From positions 160,922-224,921 of the forward strand of contig JAEUNL010000004.1 of the NCBI GenBank assembly GCA_016791115.1: a DNA stretch of 64,000 nt. Reading direction: 5' to 3'. A program made the position numbers and the translations under genes. This DNA is from Rhodocyclaceae bacterium. GTDB taxonomy: Bacteria > Pseudomonadota > Gammaproteobacteria > Burkholderiales > Rhodocyclaceae. Under the pieces are notes generated by a model, which was given only the letters and a program-made list of their open reading frames with translations, was not told the origin of the DNA and did no database searches. Positions within the stretch are counted from its first letter, which is position 1, and every line of letters starts with the position of its first letter. This document shows, piece after piece, positions 1 through 9,059 of the stretch.

Positions 1-584
1 AGCAAGCGCAACCCGGCGGTCTCCGTCGCGTTCATACCCGCCGCGGGTTCGTCGAGGGCAAGCAGCCTGGGTTCGGTAGCAAGCGCACGCGCGATTTCGA
101 GGCGCCGCTGTTCACCGTAGGAGAGATTGCGCGCAAGATCGTTGGCGCGTGACTCGACGCCCACATACTGGAGCAGCCGGTGCGCACGATCCGTAATGGC
201 GGCCTCTTCCGCCCGCGTTGCCGCCGTCCGCAGTACGGCACCGATCACGCCGGCACGGCTGCGCAGGTGTCGCCCCACCATGACGTTCTCCAGCGCCGTC
301 ATGTTTCCGAACAGACGAATGTTCTGGAACGTGCGAGCGATACCCTGTTGCGTTACTTCGTGCGGAACACCGATATTCAAGCGCGTACCATCAAGGATCA
401 CCTCGCCCGCGTCGGCTGCGTAGAGCCCGGTAAGCACATTGAAGAAGGTTGTCTTGCCTGCACCGTTGGGGCCAATCAGCCCATAGATCTCCCCACGCCG
501 AATGGTCAGCGACACGTTCTGCAGCGCCTGGACGCCACCGAAACGTTTGCCTATCCCGCTGGCTGCGAGCAGCACGTCACTCAC
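1..584 (-). CDS. livG: LivG-type branched-chain amino acid ABC transporter ATP-binding protein (3' end outside window)
   Basis: Cytoplasmic ATPase that powers import of leucine, isoleucine and valine (or related amides) through the LivHM pore. About 194 codons are visible; the C-terminus lies beyond base 1. The protein shows the Walker A loop GPNGAGKTTFFN near residue 40, a Q-loop stretch (QNIRLFGNMTALENVMVG), the ABC signature region NLSYGEQRRLEIARAL and the Walker B/D-loop LALDEPAAGMN with the Asn-Ala-Thr-Glu typical of LivG. The GTG start gives VSDVLLAASGIGKRFGG and overlaps the livM stop by 8 bases (GTGAGTGA), so the two are translationally coupled. livF would be expected next, outside the window. 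Confidence 0.9.
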   Translation of the reverse strand, partial: MSDVLLAASGIGKRFGGVQALQNVSLTIRRGEIYGLIGPNGAGKTTFFNVLTGLYAADAGEVILDGTRLNIGVPHEVTQQGIARTFQNIRLFGNMTALENVMVGRHLRSRAGVIGAVLRTAATRAEEAAITDRAHRLLQYVGVESRANDLARNLSYGEQRRLEIARALATEPRLLALDEPAAGMNATETAGLRL

Positions 585-1704
585 TTCGCCCCTCCGCAGC
601 TTCGCGTGCAACCGCCAGTTCCCGCTTGCGCGTGGCCGAGGGCCAGAGCCCGGCTGGCCGATAGAGCATGACGAGGATCAGCGCGAGGCCGAACAGCAGC
701 ATGCGCAGGGATTCGGGAGGAATCAGAACCTTGCCGAACAGCGCCGTCTGGACCGGCACCGCGCCATACCGCAGCGCTTCTGGCAAAACCGTCAGCAGTA
801 TCCCGCCGAAAATGACACCTGGAATGTGGCCCATCCCGCCCAGGACAACCATGCACAGCACCATGATCGACTCGAGGAGCGTAAAGCTCTCCGGACTGAC
901 GAACTGCTGAAAACCCGCGAACAGGCCCCCCGCCACGCCACCGAACGAGGCGCCCATTGCAAAAGCGAGCAGCTTTATGTTGCGCGTATTGATTCCGCAC
1001 GACTTGGCCGCGATCTCGTCTTCGCGGATGGCAACCCACGCGCGACCGATGCGGGAATCCTCCAGGCGTATCGACACGAAAACCACGGCCAGCGTCGCAA
1101 TCAGAAACAGGTAGTAGTAGAGGTAGACGGAAGGGATGACGAAACCGGCCACTTCGACACTTCGCCCGAGCGACACGCCACCGATTGAGATCGGATCGAT
1201 CTGGGTAATGCCCTGCGGGCCGTTGGTCAGATTCACAGGCCGATTCAGGTTGTTCATGAAGATGCGGATGATCTCGCCGAACCCGAGCGTGACGATTGCA
1301 AGGTAATCACCCCGGAGACGCAAGGTCGGCGCCCCGAGAATCACGCCGAAGGTTCCTGCAACCAGCGCACCCAGCGGCAGAATGACCCAGACCGGCCAAT
1401 GCAATCCGGGTGCGAGCGCCGGAAACGCCACAGCAAGATGCGGAGAACTCAACAGCGCATACAAATAGGCACCGACTGCATAAAACGCGATATAGCCGAG
1501 ATCGAGCAGCCCCGCGAAACCGACCACGATGTTCAGCCCCAGGGCAAGCATGATGTAAAGCAGCGCGAAATCCAGAACTCGCACCCATGCCGTACCCGCG
1601 CCGGCACCGACCACGAAGGGCATGATCGCAAGACCGATCCCGAGCACGACTGCGCCCGCCCTGGCCATACGCGGATCGCGCCGCGCTCCGAGCAGCGAAC
1701 TCAC
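577..1704 (-). CDS. livM: LivM branched-chain amino acid ABC transporter permease
   Basis: Inner-membrane permease of the liv system; pairs with LivH. The hydrophobic protein contains the family core LNIVVGFAGLLDLGYIAFYAVGAYLYALL and the cytoplasmic coupling loop EDEIAAKSCGINTRNIKLLAFAMGA, which meets the ATPase. The start is uncertain. GTG at 1704 (VSSLLGARRD) has a GGAG about nine bases upstream; an upstream GTG at 1737 lacks a clear ribosome site, and ATG at 1668 is a shorter alternative. It lies 109 bases after livH (stop to this start) and overlaps livG. Confidence 0.9.
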   Translation of the reverse strand: MSSLLGARRDPRMARAGAVVLGIGLAIMPFVVGAGAGTAWVRVLDFALLYIMLALGLNIVVGFAGLLDLGYIAFYAVGAYLYALLSSPHLAVAFPALAPGLHWPVWVILPLGALVAGTFGVILGAPTLRLRGDYLAIVTLGFGEIIRIFMNNLNRPVNLTNGPQGITQIDPISIGGVSLGRSVEVAGFVIPSVYLYYYLFLIATLAVVFVSIRLEDSRIGRAWVAIREDEIAAKSCGINTRNIKLLAFAMGASFGGVAGGLFAGFQQFVSPESFTLLESIMVLCMVVLGGMGHIPGVIFGGILLTVLPEALRYGAVPVQTALFGKVLIPPESLRMLLFGLALILVMLYRPAGLWPSATRKRELAVAREAAEGRSE

Positions 1705-1813
1705 TGGATTCGTCTCCGCTGGTCGCCGGAGCTCCACGCAGACTGCAAGGCACCGACCGTGCGCAGCCGATTTGCCGTCGATCCGCGCTTCGCCGGCCCT
1801 TCCGCCAGGAATC

Positions 1814-2737
1814 TCATGCGCGCTCCGAAACCCTTTCGCCCATCAGGCCGGAGGGGCGAAGGACGAGAACGAGGATCAACACAAGGAAGGCGAAGACGTC
1901 GCGATAGTTCGACCCAAGCACGCCGCCGGTCAGGTCACCGATGTAGCCGGATCCAAGCGATTCGATAAGACCGAGCAGGATGCCGCCAAGCATCGCGCCG
2001 GCCAGGTTGCCGATGCCGCCAAGCACCGCAGCCGTGAAGGCCTTCAGGCCCAGCATGAAACCCATGCTGTAGTGCGCGATCGAGTAGTTCGCACTGACCA
2101 TGACACCCGCCAGCGCCCCTAGCGCGGAACCTATGACGAACGTGAAACTGATGATGCGATTGACGTTCACCCCCATGAGGCTGGCGATGGACGGATTCTC
2201 GGCCGTGGCCCGCATTGCGCGACCGATGCGCGTGCGCTGAACCAACAAAACGAGTCCGCCCATGGTCAGCGCCGCAACGGCGATGATGGCGATCTGAAGA
2301 TCGTTGATGGATGCGCCCATCAAACTATGGGGCGCAGTCGAAAGCAGGGGCGGAAAAGAGAGGTAGGTACTTCCCCATCCGAGCATCATCAACTGCTGCA
2401 ACACGATCGACACGCCGATTGCGGTAATCAGAGGCGCGAGACGCGGCGCGTTGCGCAGCGGACGATAGGCAACGCGTTCGATGACGAATCCAAGGGCCAT
2501 GCAGACCGGCACCGCGCCCATCAGGCCAAAAAGCACGATTACCGGCCCGGGCAACCCGGTTCCTGCAAGCGCCTTCACGATCGACAGCGCAGTCAAGGCA
2601 CCGACCATGACGACTTCGCCGTGCGCAAAGTTGATCAGCCCAAGAATGCCGTAGACCATCGTGTAGCCAAGCGCCACCAGCGCATAGATGCTGCCGAGCA
2701 CCAGACCATTGATGATCTGCTGAATGAGGGTATCCAT
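1814..2737 (-). CDS. livH: LivH branched-chain amino acid ABC transporter permease
   Basis: Second inner-membrane permease of the liv transporter, 307 residues, the usual length. It opens with MDTLIQQIINGLVLGSIYALVALGYTMVYGILGLINFAHGEV, the diagnostic LivH N-terminus, and carries the coupling loop RAMRATAENPSIASLMGVNVNRI. The ATG at 2737 follows GGGGAT and is the natural start. It is the first visible gene of a livH-livM-livG run. The substrate-binding gene livK is on the same strand at 4.3-5.6 kb, but an opposite-strand gene separates them, so livK must have its own transcript. Confidence 0.92.
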   Translation of the reverse strand: MDTLIQQIINGLVLGSIYALVALGYTMVYGILGLINFAHGEVVMVGALTALSIVKALAGTGLPGPVIVLFGLMGAVPVCMALGFVIERVAYRPLRNAPRLAPLITAIGVSIVLQQLMMLGWGSTYLSFPPLLSTAPHSLMGASINDLQIAIIAVAALTMGGLVLLVQRTRIGRAMRATAENPSIASLMGVNVNRIISFTFVIGSALGALAGVMVSANYSIAHYSMGFMLGLKAFTAAVLGGIGNLAGAMLGGILLGLIESLGSGYIGDLTGGVLGSNYRDVFAFLVLILVLVLRPSGLMGERVSERA

Positions 2738-2924
2738 ATCCCCGAATGATCAGCCGGCGCGCATTTTCATGCGGCGAATCATAGCAAAGCGCAGCTGCAG
2801 CCGTATCCGGCCGACAAAGCCGCGCGATCCATCCATCGTGTCCAACTGCACAGGCATTACTTGGCTTCTTGCGGCAACGCGATCCCGATATCATCGCGCG
2901 AACAAAGAATCCCGTCCTGTCTCG

Positions 2925-4247
2925 ATGACATCGAATTCCATTCCGCGCGACCCCGTCGAGCTTGCCTACTACGGCGAGTTCATTCCCGGACATTCTCCGG
3001 AAGAGGCACGCCGCAAACTGACTGTCGCGCTCGCAATTCCGCCTGACCAGGTCGATGCCGTGTTCTCGGGTCGCCGGGTCGTTCTCAAGAAGTCGGTGCC
3101 GGCGAGCGAAGCGGACCGCTTCCTGGCAAAGCTCGAAAGCATCGGCATACTCGCCCGCAGCGAAGCTGAGCGCCCCCAAGCCGCCTCGACGGCCCCTGCC
3201 ACGCCAGAGAATTCGCCCCGGTCTGACCTTGCCCCTGCGCTGGCGCTCACAGAAGAACCGCCAAAGACCTCACCAGGCGCCCCGGCAGAAGAAGTGGCAT
3301 GCCCGAAATGCGGCACCCGGCAGCCAAAGCGGAACCTGTGCAGCAACTGCTCGACCGACATGCCGCGCTACGCAGCCGCCCAAAAGACAATCAAGGCTGA
3401 AGAACGAGAAACCAAGCTGGCCGCGCTCCGAAGTACGACGCAACCACAAGGTCCGGGCCGCGAGGTGCCGGACGCCGACTACGCGCTCGAAGGCGCGAGT
3501 CTGCTCGGAACCGATTTCGGGGGAAGAATCGGGCGCATCGCTTACCTGGTAGGCGGATTCATCCTCTCCGGTTTGCTGATATTCGGCCTCGTCGCAAGCT
3601 TGAAAAGCGGATTCTGGCTGCTTCTGCTGCCTCTGCTGTTCGGCGCCTTGTTCGTTTCCCTCAGACTAACCGTACTGCGCTGCCACGATCTGAACTGGAG
3701 CGGCTGGTGGTCGCTGCTGATGCTGATCCCATATGCGGGCTCGTTGTTCAACTTGGTGCTGCTCTTTGTCCCAGGCACGCGCGGCAGCAACGACTTCGGA
3801 CGCCCGTCGCACCCGCCGGGCATGCCGGCGCTCGGGATCAGCGTGCTCGTGATTGCGCTAGCCGGGCTGCTCGCGGCGCCACAGATCTCACGCCTGGAGC
3901 CCATGCTGGCTTCCTACGGCATCGACGGCGCGAGACCAGCCGGGGAGCCGCTCGCCGCACTCGAGCACTACGACCCGCGCAGCAATACGGTCGTCATGTA
4001 TTCGCTCACCACATGCGGTTACTGTGCCGCGAAGCGTCGGGAATTCGACGAACTGGGCATACGTTACACCGAGCTTTTCATCGACGCGGATCAGTCTGCG
4101 CGCTCTCAGCTCGACATGAGGCTGGAACAGGCAAATTTCGCGCGCCAGACCTACGGCACGCCAATAGTCGATGTGAATGGCATTCTGCTGCCGAACAACC
4201 CGCCGATCGAAGACATCGCACGCCATCTCCGCGGGCGAAGCAGCTAA
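2925..4247 (+). CDS. Membrane protein: N-terminal module, zinc ribbon, DUF805 and C-terminal glutaredoxin
   Basis: A 440-residue composite protein of unknown role. Residues 1-80 (DPVELAYYGEFIPGHSPEEARRKL... AVFSGRRVVLKK) resemble the small N-terminal module often found ahead of DUF805 domains. Around residues 125-145 is a four-cysteine zinc-ribbon pattern (CPKCG...CSNCS). Residues 190-325 form the DUF805 membrane domain (GRIGRIAYL, LRCHDLNWSGWW, PGTRGSNDFG) with several membrane segments. The last 80 residues are glutaredoxin-like with a CGYC redox motif and the cis-proline region YGTPIVDVNG. Longer upstream in-frame starts exist, but MTSNSIPRD at 2925 begins the conserved sequence. The architecture suggests a membrane-tethered thiol-redox protein; that role is inference. 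Confidence 0.85.
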   Translation: MTSNSIPRDPVELAYYGEFIPGHSPEEARRKLTVALAIPPDQVDAVFSGRRVVLKKSVPASEADRFLAKLESIGILARSEAERPQAASTAPATPENSPRSDLAPALALTEEPPKTSPGAPAEEVACPKCGTRQPKRNLCSNCSTDMPRYAAAQKTIKAEERETKLAALRSTTQPQGPGREVPDADYALEGASLLGTDFGGRIGRIAYLVGGFILSGLLIFGLVASLKSGFWLLLLPLLFGALFVSLRLTVLRCHDLNWSGWWSLLMLIPYAGSLFNLVLLFVPGTRGSNDFGRPSHPPGMPALGISVLVIALAGLLAAPQISRLEPMLASYGIDGARPAGEPLAALEHYDPRSNTVVMYSLTTCGYCAAKRREFDELGIRYTELFIDADQSARSQLDMRLEQANFARQTYGTPIVDVNGILLPNNPPIEDIARHLRGRSS

Positions 4248-4265
4248 GCCGCCACACCGCGACCG

Positions 4266-4293
4266 AAAAAACGGCGCCCGCAGGCGCCGTTTT
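4266..4293. terminator. Bidirectional rho-independent terminator
   Basis: A perfect 8-bp stem (ACGGCGCC / GGCGCCGT) around a CGCA loop, flanked by A6 on the left and TTTT on the right. It can stop both the DUF805-glutaredoxin gene (+) and livK (-), which converge here. Confidence 0.85.
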
Positions 4294-4317
4294 GTCACTC
4301 GAGCAACATCGTTTTTG

Positions 4318-5550
4318 TCACTTTTTGTCGCCCGCGGGCTTCGATGAATCAGACGCTGCGGCTGGTATCGCTGCAGCATTGCCGCCGACGGTCTCGATCG
4401 CCTCCCATTTGCCGCTCTTCACCGCGTAGATGGTCAGCGGGCCATCCTTGAGGTCGCCTTTTTCGTCGAACGCGATCGGCCCGATAACGCCGTTAAGCTG
4501 CGTCTTCGGCATCTCTGCGAGTATCCGCGCCGGGTCGGCCGAGCCGGCCCGCTTCATCGCTTCGACGATGACGAACACCGCATCGTAGCCCATGGGCGCA
4601 AACAGCTCGACCTCGGCGTTGAACTTGGCCTTGAATTTGTCGAGGAAAGTTTTTCCGCCCGGCATCTTTTCCTTGGGCAGCCCGGGGATCGACGCCATCG
4701 CACCTTCCGAGGCATCGCCGGCCAACTTCAGGAAGTTCGGCGTCTGCATTCCGTCGCCCCCGAGCAACTTGGCCTTGATGCCGAGCCCCGCCATCTGCTT
4801 GGCCATTGGCCCGGCCTGCGTGTCGATTCCGCCGAAGAACACGAGATCGGGGTTCTTGGATTTGATCGCCGTGAGGATGGCGGTGAAATCCGTATCCTTG
4901 TCGGTCGTGTGTTCATGCGCCACGATGGTTGCGCCCAACGCGGTCGCCTTCGCCTCGAACGCGTTGGCAAGCCCTTGGCCATAGGCGGTGGAGTCGTCGA
5001 TCACGGCAATATTCTTCGCACCGAGTGTTCCAACCGCATACTGCGCACACACCGGCCCTTGCTGGTCGTCATTGGCAACCACGCGGTAGGTCGTCTTGAA
5101 ACCCTGCTGGGTGTACTTCGGGTTGGTCGATCCCGGCGAAATCTGGACGACACCCGCGTCGGAGTAGATCTTGGAGGCCGGAATCGACGCGCCCGAGTTG
5201 AAGTGGCCGACCACCGCAACCACCTTGGCATCGACCAGTTTCTGCGCAACGGTCGTCGCCTTGGTCGGGTTGGCCTCGTCATCCTCGGCCAGCAGTTCGA
5301 GTTTGACCTTCTTCCCGCCGATCGTCAGCCCGCTCGCGTTGATGTCATCCACCGCGAGTTGCGTACCGTTCTTGATGTCGATGCCGATGTGCGCCTGCGG
5401 CCCGGTCAAGGGAGAAGCTGCACCGATCCGCACCACGCTGACTTCGCTGTCCCGCGTCGCAGCGGACGCGCGCTCTTCCTTCTTACCGCAGGCTGCAAGA
5501 ACCCCTGCCCCGAGTAGTACGAGGACAAGATTCCTGATCGGAAATTTCAT
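4318..5550 (-). CDS. livK: Branched-chain amino acid ABC transporter substrate-binding lipoprotein (LivK-like)
   Basis: Periplasmic-binding-protein-type receptor for amino acids that feeds the LivHMG importer; 410 residues. It starts with a lipoprotein signal (MKFPIRNLVLVLLGAGVLAAC, lipobox LAAC), then the class I amino-acid receptor fold: VRIGAASPLTGPQAHIGIDIKNG, VVAVVGHFNSGASIPASKIY, QISPGSTNP, YDAVFVIVEAMKRAGS. ATG at 5550 is preferred over upstream starts because GGAGAACC precedes it and it begins the signal peptide. The ligand cannot be read from the sequence. Confidence 0.9.
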   Translation of the reverse strand: MKFPIRNLVLVLLGAGVLAACGKKEERASAATRDSEVSVVRIGAASPLTGPQAHIGIDIKNGTQLAVDDINASGLTIGGKKVKLELLAEDDEANPTKATTVAQKLVDAKVVAVVGHFNSGASIPASKIYSDAGVVQISPGSTNPKYTQQGFKTTYRVVANDDQQGPVCAQYAVGTLGAKNIAVIDDSTAYGQGLANAFEAKATALGATIVAHEHTTDKDTDFTAILTAIKSKNPDLVFFGGIDTQAGPMAKQMAGLGIKAKLLGGDGMQTPNFLKLAGDASEGAMASIPGLPKEKMPGGKTFLDKFKAKFNAEVELFAPMGYDAVFVIVEAMKRAGSADPARILAEMPKTQLNGVIGPIAFDEKGDLKDGPLTIYAVKSGKWEAIETVGGNAAAIPAAASDSSKPAGDKK

Positions 5551-5665
5551 GGACGGTTCTCCGGTAATAAGGGGCGACAGCGCAAAAATGCGACGGCGAT
5601 TGTGCGGTGCGTCGTCTGGGCATGTCAATCGGAATGGGAATGCGGGTCAATGCTTCCCGAAAATG

Positions 5666-5693
5666 AAAAAGGCCAGCCTCAAGGCTGGCCTTT
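5666..5693 (-). terminator. Rho-independent terminator of the cytochrome c gene
   Basis: An 11-bp stem (AAAGGCCAGCC / GGCTGGCCTTT) with a 4-base loop; on the minus strand it is followed by TTTTT. It lies just downstream of the small cytochrome c stop codon. Confidence 0.85.
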
Positions 5694-5711
5694 GACACGG
5701 GATGCCCGCAA

Positions 5712-6017
5712 TTACATCGCGAGAATCCACTTGACGAGCGTCTTGGCCTCGTCGGCGCTGACTTGCGGGTTCGGCGGCATCGGCACCTGGCCCCACACGC
5801 CGGAACCACCCTTGACAACCTTCTCGGCGAGTTTGGCTTCTGCACCCTTGTCGGCCTTGTATTTGGCGGCGACTTCCTTGTAGGCCGGGCCGACCAGTTT
5901 CTTGTCCACCGCGTGGCAGGCAAGGCAGTTCTTCTTCTGGGCAAGCTCCTGGCTCGCCATGACGGGCGCGGCGACCAGCAGACCGGCGGCGACCGAAGCG
6001 ATGATGGCAATCTTCAT
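5712..6017 (-). CDS. Small periplasmic class I cytochrome c (c551/c552 type)
   Basis: A 101-residue electron carrier. A cleavable signal peptide (MKIAIIASVAAGLLVAAPVMAS) sends it to the periplasm. One haem site, CLACH, is near residue 31, and the axial methionine lies in QVPMPPNPQ near residue 80, the layout of the cytochrome c551/c552 family that donates electrons to nitrite reductase or terminal oxidases. Its partner is not shown by the neighbours (a YyaL-like protein upstream, livK downstream). It appears monocistronic, with its own terminator. Confidence 0.9.
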   Translation of the reverse strand: MKIAIIASVAAGLLVAAPVMASQELAQKKNCLACHAVDKKLVGPAYKEVAAKYKADKGAEAKLAEKVVKGGSGVWGQVPMPPNPQVSADEAKTLVKWILAM

Positions 6018-6063
6018 GGTGTTGATCTTCCCTTCACTGTGTGGTTGAACCCGGGAGCGGAGT

Positions 6064-8130
6064 CTACCCGATGTGCCGGGGCTTGCATACGCGCTCCAGT
6101 TCCGCCCAATCGCTGATCGGCGGCAGGCAAGTAACGCCCGAACAGACCCACGCGTTGACGCCCGGTAGCAATGGGCGATCAAGCGCCACCGGCAGATCGC
6201 CGGCGGCCTCCGCAAGCGGGACGACGAGGACGGAAGGCCCGGTCCGCCCAGCCAATCCTGCGCGCCACGCTTCCACCTCGTCGCGCGGGCCGCGAAGAAT
6301 GACGATCGTCGGCGGTTCCAGAAACTCCTCGAGCGCAGCCATGTAGCTGGAAAGCCCACCGGGCGTACTGCACGCAAGATGAAACCCGCAGCGGACACAG
6401 CGTTCTGCAGCCAGGAGGTAGCGTGGCTCGCCGACCAGGTGCCCGATACGCTGCAAGGCAAGCGCAGCGATCGAGTTTCCCGAGGGCGTGGCATTGTCGT
6501 GTACTGAACGCGGACGGACGATCAAGGTCTCGTGATCGTGGCTCGTGAAATGGAAACCACCGTGTTCGGAATCCTCGAACTGGTCAAGCAGAACGTCAGC
6601 AAGTTCGCGCGCCCATACGAGATCCTCGGGCCGAAAATCGACCTGGATCAATTCCAGCATCGCAGCAAGCAGGAACGCGTAGTCATCGAGGTAGGCGTTC
6701 AGATGGGCGCGCCCGTCCTTGCCGGTCGCCAGCAGGCGACCGTCTGCCCACAGCGTTTCGCGGATCGTGTCCAGCGCACGACGCGCCGAGTCGACCCACT
6801 CCGGATGGCCGAGCAGGGAGCCGGCGCGTGCCAGGCTCTCCAACATCAGGGCGTTCCAGCTCGTCAGCAGCTTGTCATCTCGGCCCGGTGCAACGCGCCG
6901 CGCGCGCGCCGACAACAGCTTCTGCCGGCCACACCTCAGTAGGCGCTCGCATTCCGCCGGATCCAACTTGAAGTCTGCCGCGACGTCCTCGACGTCGCGC
7001 ACAGCAAAAAGGTGCCACTCGCGTCCCTCAAAATTGGGCGCTCGATCGAGGCCGAATCGCCGCGCGAACAACGGGTATTCGGAGTCGGATAGAACGGCGC
7101 GCGCGGCAGCCGGTGTCCAGAGGTAGTAGTTGCCTTCTCCGCCTTCCGAATCGGCGTCGAGCGACGATCCGTACCCGGCGGGCAGAATTGCCATATCGCG
7201 CAACACCCACGCCGCCGTCTCTTCCGCAACTTCGCGATAGCGCAGCTCGTGGGTCAGGACGAATGCTTCCGCATACAAGCGCAGCATTTGCGCATTGTCG
7301 TACAGCATCTTCTCGAAGTGCGGAATCATCCAGCGCTCGTCGACGCTGTAACGGCAGAAGCCGCCGCCGAGATGGTCGTAAATCCCGCCGGCAGCCATCC
7401 GATCCAGCGTCGTGAGGAACATTTGTTTCGCACGCACATCAGCATCGACCAGGCATCGGCGCAGCAGAAACGCCAGGTCCGTCGGATGCGGAAACTTGGG
7501 CGCCGCACCGAATCCTCCATTGACCGAATCGAAGCTCGCTTCGATCTCGTCGAACAGCTTCCCCAACGGGCGGCGGTCCGGATCGACGCAGTCCGGTCCG
7601 TCGCTGTCGCCGGGTTCCCGGGACAGCGCGTTAGATGCCAAGGCCGCCCGCAGACTGGCGTTTTGCGACTCGATATCCTCGCGACGCACGCGAAAGACCG
7701 TGGAAACCCTTTCGAGCAGCTCGGGGAACGCCGGCAAGCCGTAACGTGGCGTCTTCGGAAAATAGGTTCCGCCGAAAAACGGCGTGCCGTCCGGCGTCAG
7801 GAACAAGGTCAATGGCCATCCGCCGTGCCGTCCGGTCAGCATTTGATGGGCTGCCTGATAAATCTGATCGAGATCCGGGCGCTCCTCACGGTCAACCTTG
7901 ACGTTGACGAAGCCCGCATTCATCGCAGCGGCGACGGCCTCATCCTCGAAGCACTCATGGGCCATGACATGGCACCAGTGGCAGGCGGAATAGCCGATGG
8001 ACAGCAGGATCGGCCTGTTGCCCGCTCTGGCGAGAGCAAGCGCTTCCCCTCCCCAGGGAAACCAATCGACGGGGTTGTCGGCGTGCTGCAACAGATACGG
8101 GGATGTCTGCTCGATCAGGCGGTTGGGCAT
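6064..8130 (-). CDS. YyaL/SSP411 family protein (DUF255 thioredoxin-like plus six-hairpin glycosidase-like domain)
   Basis: A 688-residue full-length member of the widespread YyaL/spermatogenesis-associated protein 20 family. The N-terminal DUF255 thioredoxin-fold domain carries NPVDWFPWG, the CHWC motif in [16 protein letters not shown], and [16 protein letters not shown]. The remainder is an alpha/alpha-barrel domain resembling sugar-epimerase/glycosidase folds ([27 protein letters not shown]). The biochemical function of the family is not established. ATG at 8130 begins the conserved [23 protein letters not shown]. Confidence 0.88.
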   Translation of the reverse strand: MPNRLIEQTSPYLLQHADNPVDWFPWGGEALALARAGNRPILLSIGYSACHWCHVMAHECFEDEAVAAAMNAGFVNVKVDREERPDLDQIYQAAHQMLTGRHGGWPLTLFLTPDGTPFFGGTYFPKTPRYGLPAFPELLERVSTVFRVRREDIESQNASLRAALASNALSREPGDSDGPDCVDPDRRPLGKLFDEIEASFDSVNGGFGAAPKFPHPTDLAFLLRRCLVDADVRAKQMFLTTLDRMAAGGIYDHLGGGFCRYSVDERWMIPHFEKMLYDNAQMLRLYAEAFVLTHELRYREVAEETAAWVLRDMAILPAGYGSSLDADSEGGEGNYYLWTPAAARAVLSDSEYPLFARRFGLDRAPNFEGREWHLFAVRDVEDVAADFKLDPAECERLLRCGRQKLLSARARRVAPGRDDKLLTSWNALMLESLARAGSLLGHPEWVDSARRALDTIRETLWADGRLLATGKDGRAHLNAYLDDYAFLLAAMLELIQVDFRPEDLVWARELADVLLDQFEDSEHGGFHFTSHDHETLIVRPRSVHDNATPSGNSIAALALQRIGHLVGEPRYLLAAERCVRCGFHLACSTPGGLSSYMAALEEFLEPPTIVILRGPRDEVEAWRAGLAGRTGPSVLVVPLAEAAGDLPVALDRPLLPGVNAWVCSGVTCLPPISDWAELERVCKPRHIG

Positions 8131-8315
8131 GGCGAACGCTCGATGCGGTTACGCGCTATTCCGACTCTAGCACCCGTTCACATCCGGTTTGAGCGAATCG
8201 CCGTCCCTGATCGGATCGTCAGCGACGCCAAGAAATCCCGATATCCGGAAATTAACTTTTTTATTCATGACATTACAGACAATCGGCCAATTTTGCTGCG
8301 ACGCACAAAAAGTTC

Positions 8316-8343
8316 TTGCATTCCGAGCCGGAGTCCGTATAAT
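8316..8343 (+). promoter_or_regulatory. Sigma70-type promoter of the phasin gene; rest of the 8131-8439 gap is featureless
   Basis: TTGCAT (8316-8321) and a perfect TATAAT (8338-8343), 16 bases apart, lie about 95 bases before the phasin start, which itself has AAGGAG. A strong promoter suits a granule protein made in large amounts. I see nothing else convincing in the 309-base gap between the divergent YyaL-like and phasin genes. Confidence 0.6.
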
Positions 8344-8439
8344 CGATTCATGTTGCAACGCAGCAAACCATACGGCCGAGCAGCCCGCCTGGTTCCAGTC
8401 TGCGCAAATCCGATTCCGAATCTTGCCAAGGAGATTGCC

Positions 8440-9006
8440 ATGCCCGTCAATACCGAAAAGTTCGCCGATGCCGCAAAGTCGAATCTCGATTCCGTTCTCA
8501 CCATCGCCGGCACCGCGTTCAGCTGCGTCGAGCGCCTCGCGGCCCTGAACCTGAACACCAGCCGCAACGTTCTCGCCTCGGCGGTCGACAGCAGCAAGGC
8601 ACTGCTCGGCGTCAAGAACGTCGAGGAACTGGCTGCCGTCCAGATCGACGTTGCCCGCCCGGCGCTGGAAAACGTCATTTCCTACTCGCGTGCCGCCTAC
8701 GCCATCTGCGTCGAAACCGCTGAAGAACTGAACAAGATCGTCGACGCGCAACTCAACGTGCTGAAGGCCGAGACTGTCGCCGCAATCGACGTCGCCCTGA
8801 AGTCGGCGCCGGCCGGCTCGGAGCCCGCGGTCGCCATGTTCAAGTCGACGCTGGCCGCCACCGACTCCGCATACGGCGCGTTCGCCAAGGCCGCCAAGCA
8901 GGTCGGCGAAATGGCCGAATCGAGCCTCACGGTCGCGACGGACAACGCGGTCAAGGCGCTCACCAACGTGACCGCCCTGCCGAAGGGCAAGAAGAAGGCA
9001 GCCTGA
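8440..9006 (+). CDS. phaP: Phasin family protein (polyhydroxyalkanoate granule-associated)
   Basis: Small amphipathic protein that coats polyhydroxyalkanoate storage granules in the cytoplasm; 188 residues, typical for the family. The sequence is helical and alanine-rich (MPVNTEKFADAAKSNLDSV, LNTSRNVLASAVDSSKALL, VAMFKSTLAATDSAYGAFAKAAKQVGEMAE) and ends in a lysine-rich tail PKGKKKAA. The start is fixed by AAGGAG eight bases upstream of ATG 8440. A strong promoter precedes it and a terminator follows. The presence of phasin implies that the cell stores PHB/PHA. Confidence 0.9.
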   Translation: MPVNTEKFADAAKSNLDSVLTIAGTAFSCVERLAALNLNTSRNVLASAVDSSKALLGVKNVEELAAVQIDVARPALENVISYSRAAYAICVETAEELNKIVDAQLNVLKAETVAAIDVALKSAPAGSEPAVAMFKSTLAATDSAYGAFAKAAKQVGEMAESSLTVATDNAVKALTNVTALPKGKKKAA

Positions 9007-9028
9007 GGATCGGCTTGCCAGAGGGAAG

Positions 9029-9059
9029 GACGGGCGCCGCAAGGCGCCCGTCTTGTTTC
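9029..9059. terminator. Rho-independent terminator between phasin and TonB receptor genes
   Basis: A 10-bp perfect stem (GACGGGCGCC / GGCGCCCGTC) with a GCAA loop, followed by TTGTTT on the plus strand. It serves the phasin gene and may also act on the convergent receptor gene. Confidence 0.8.
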
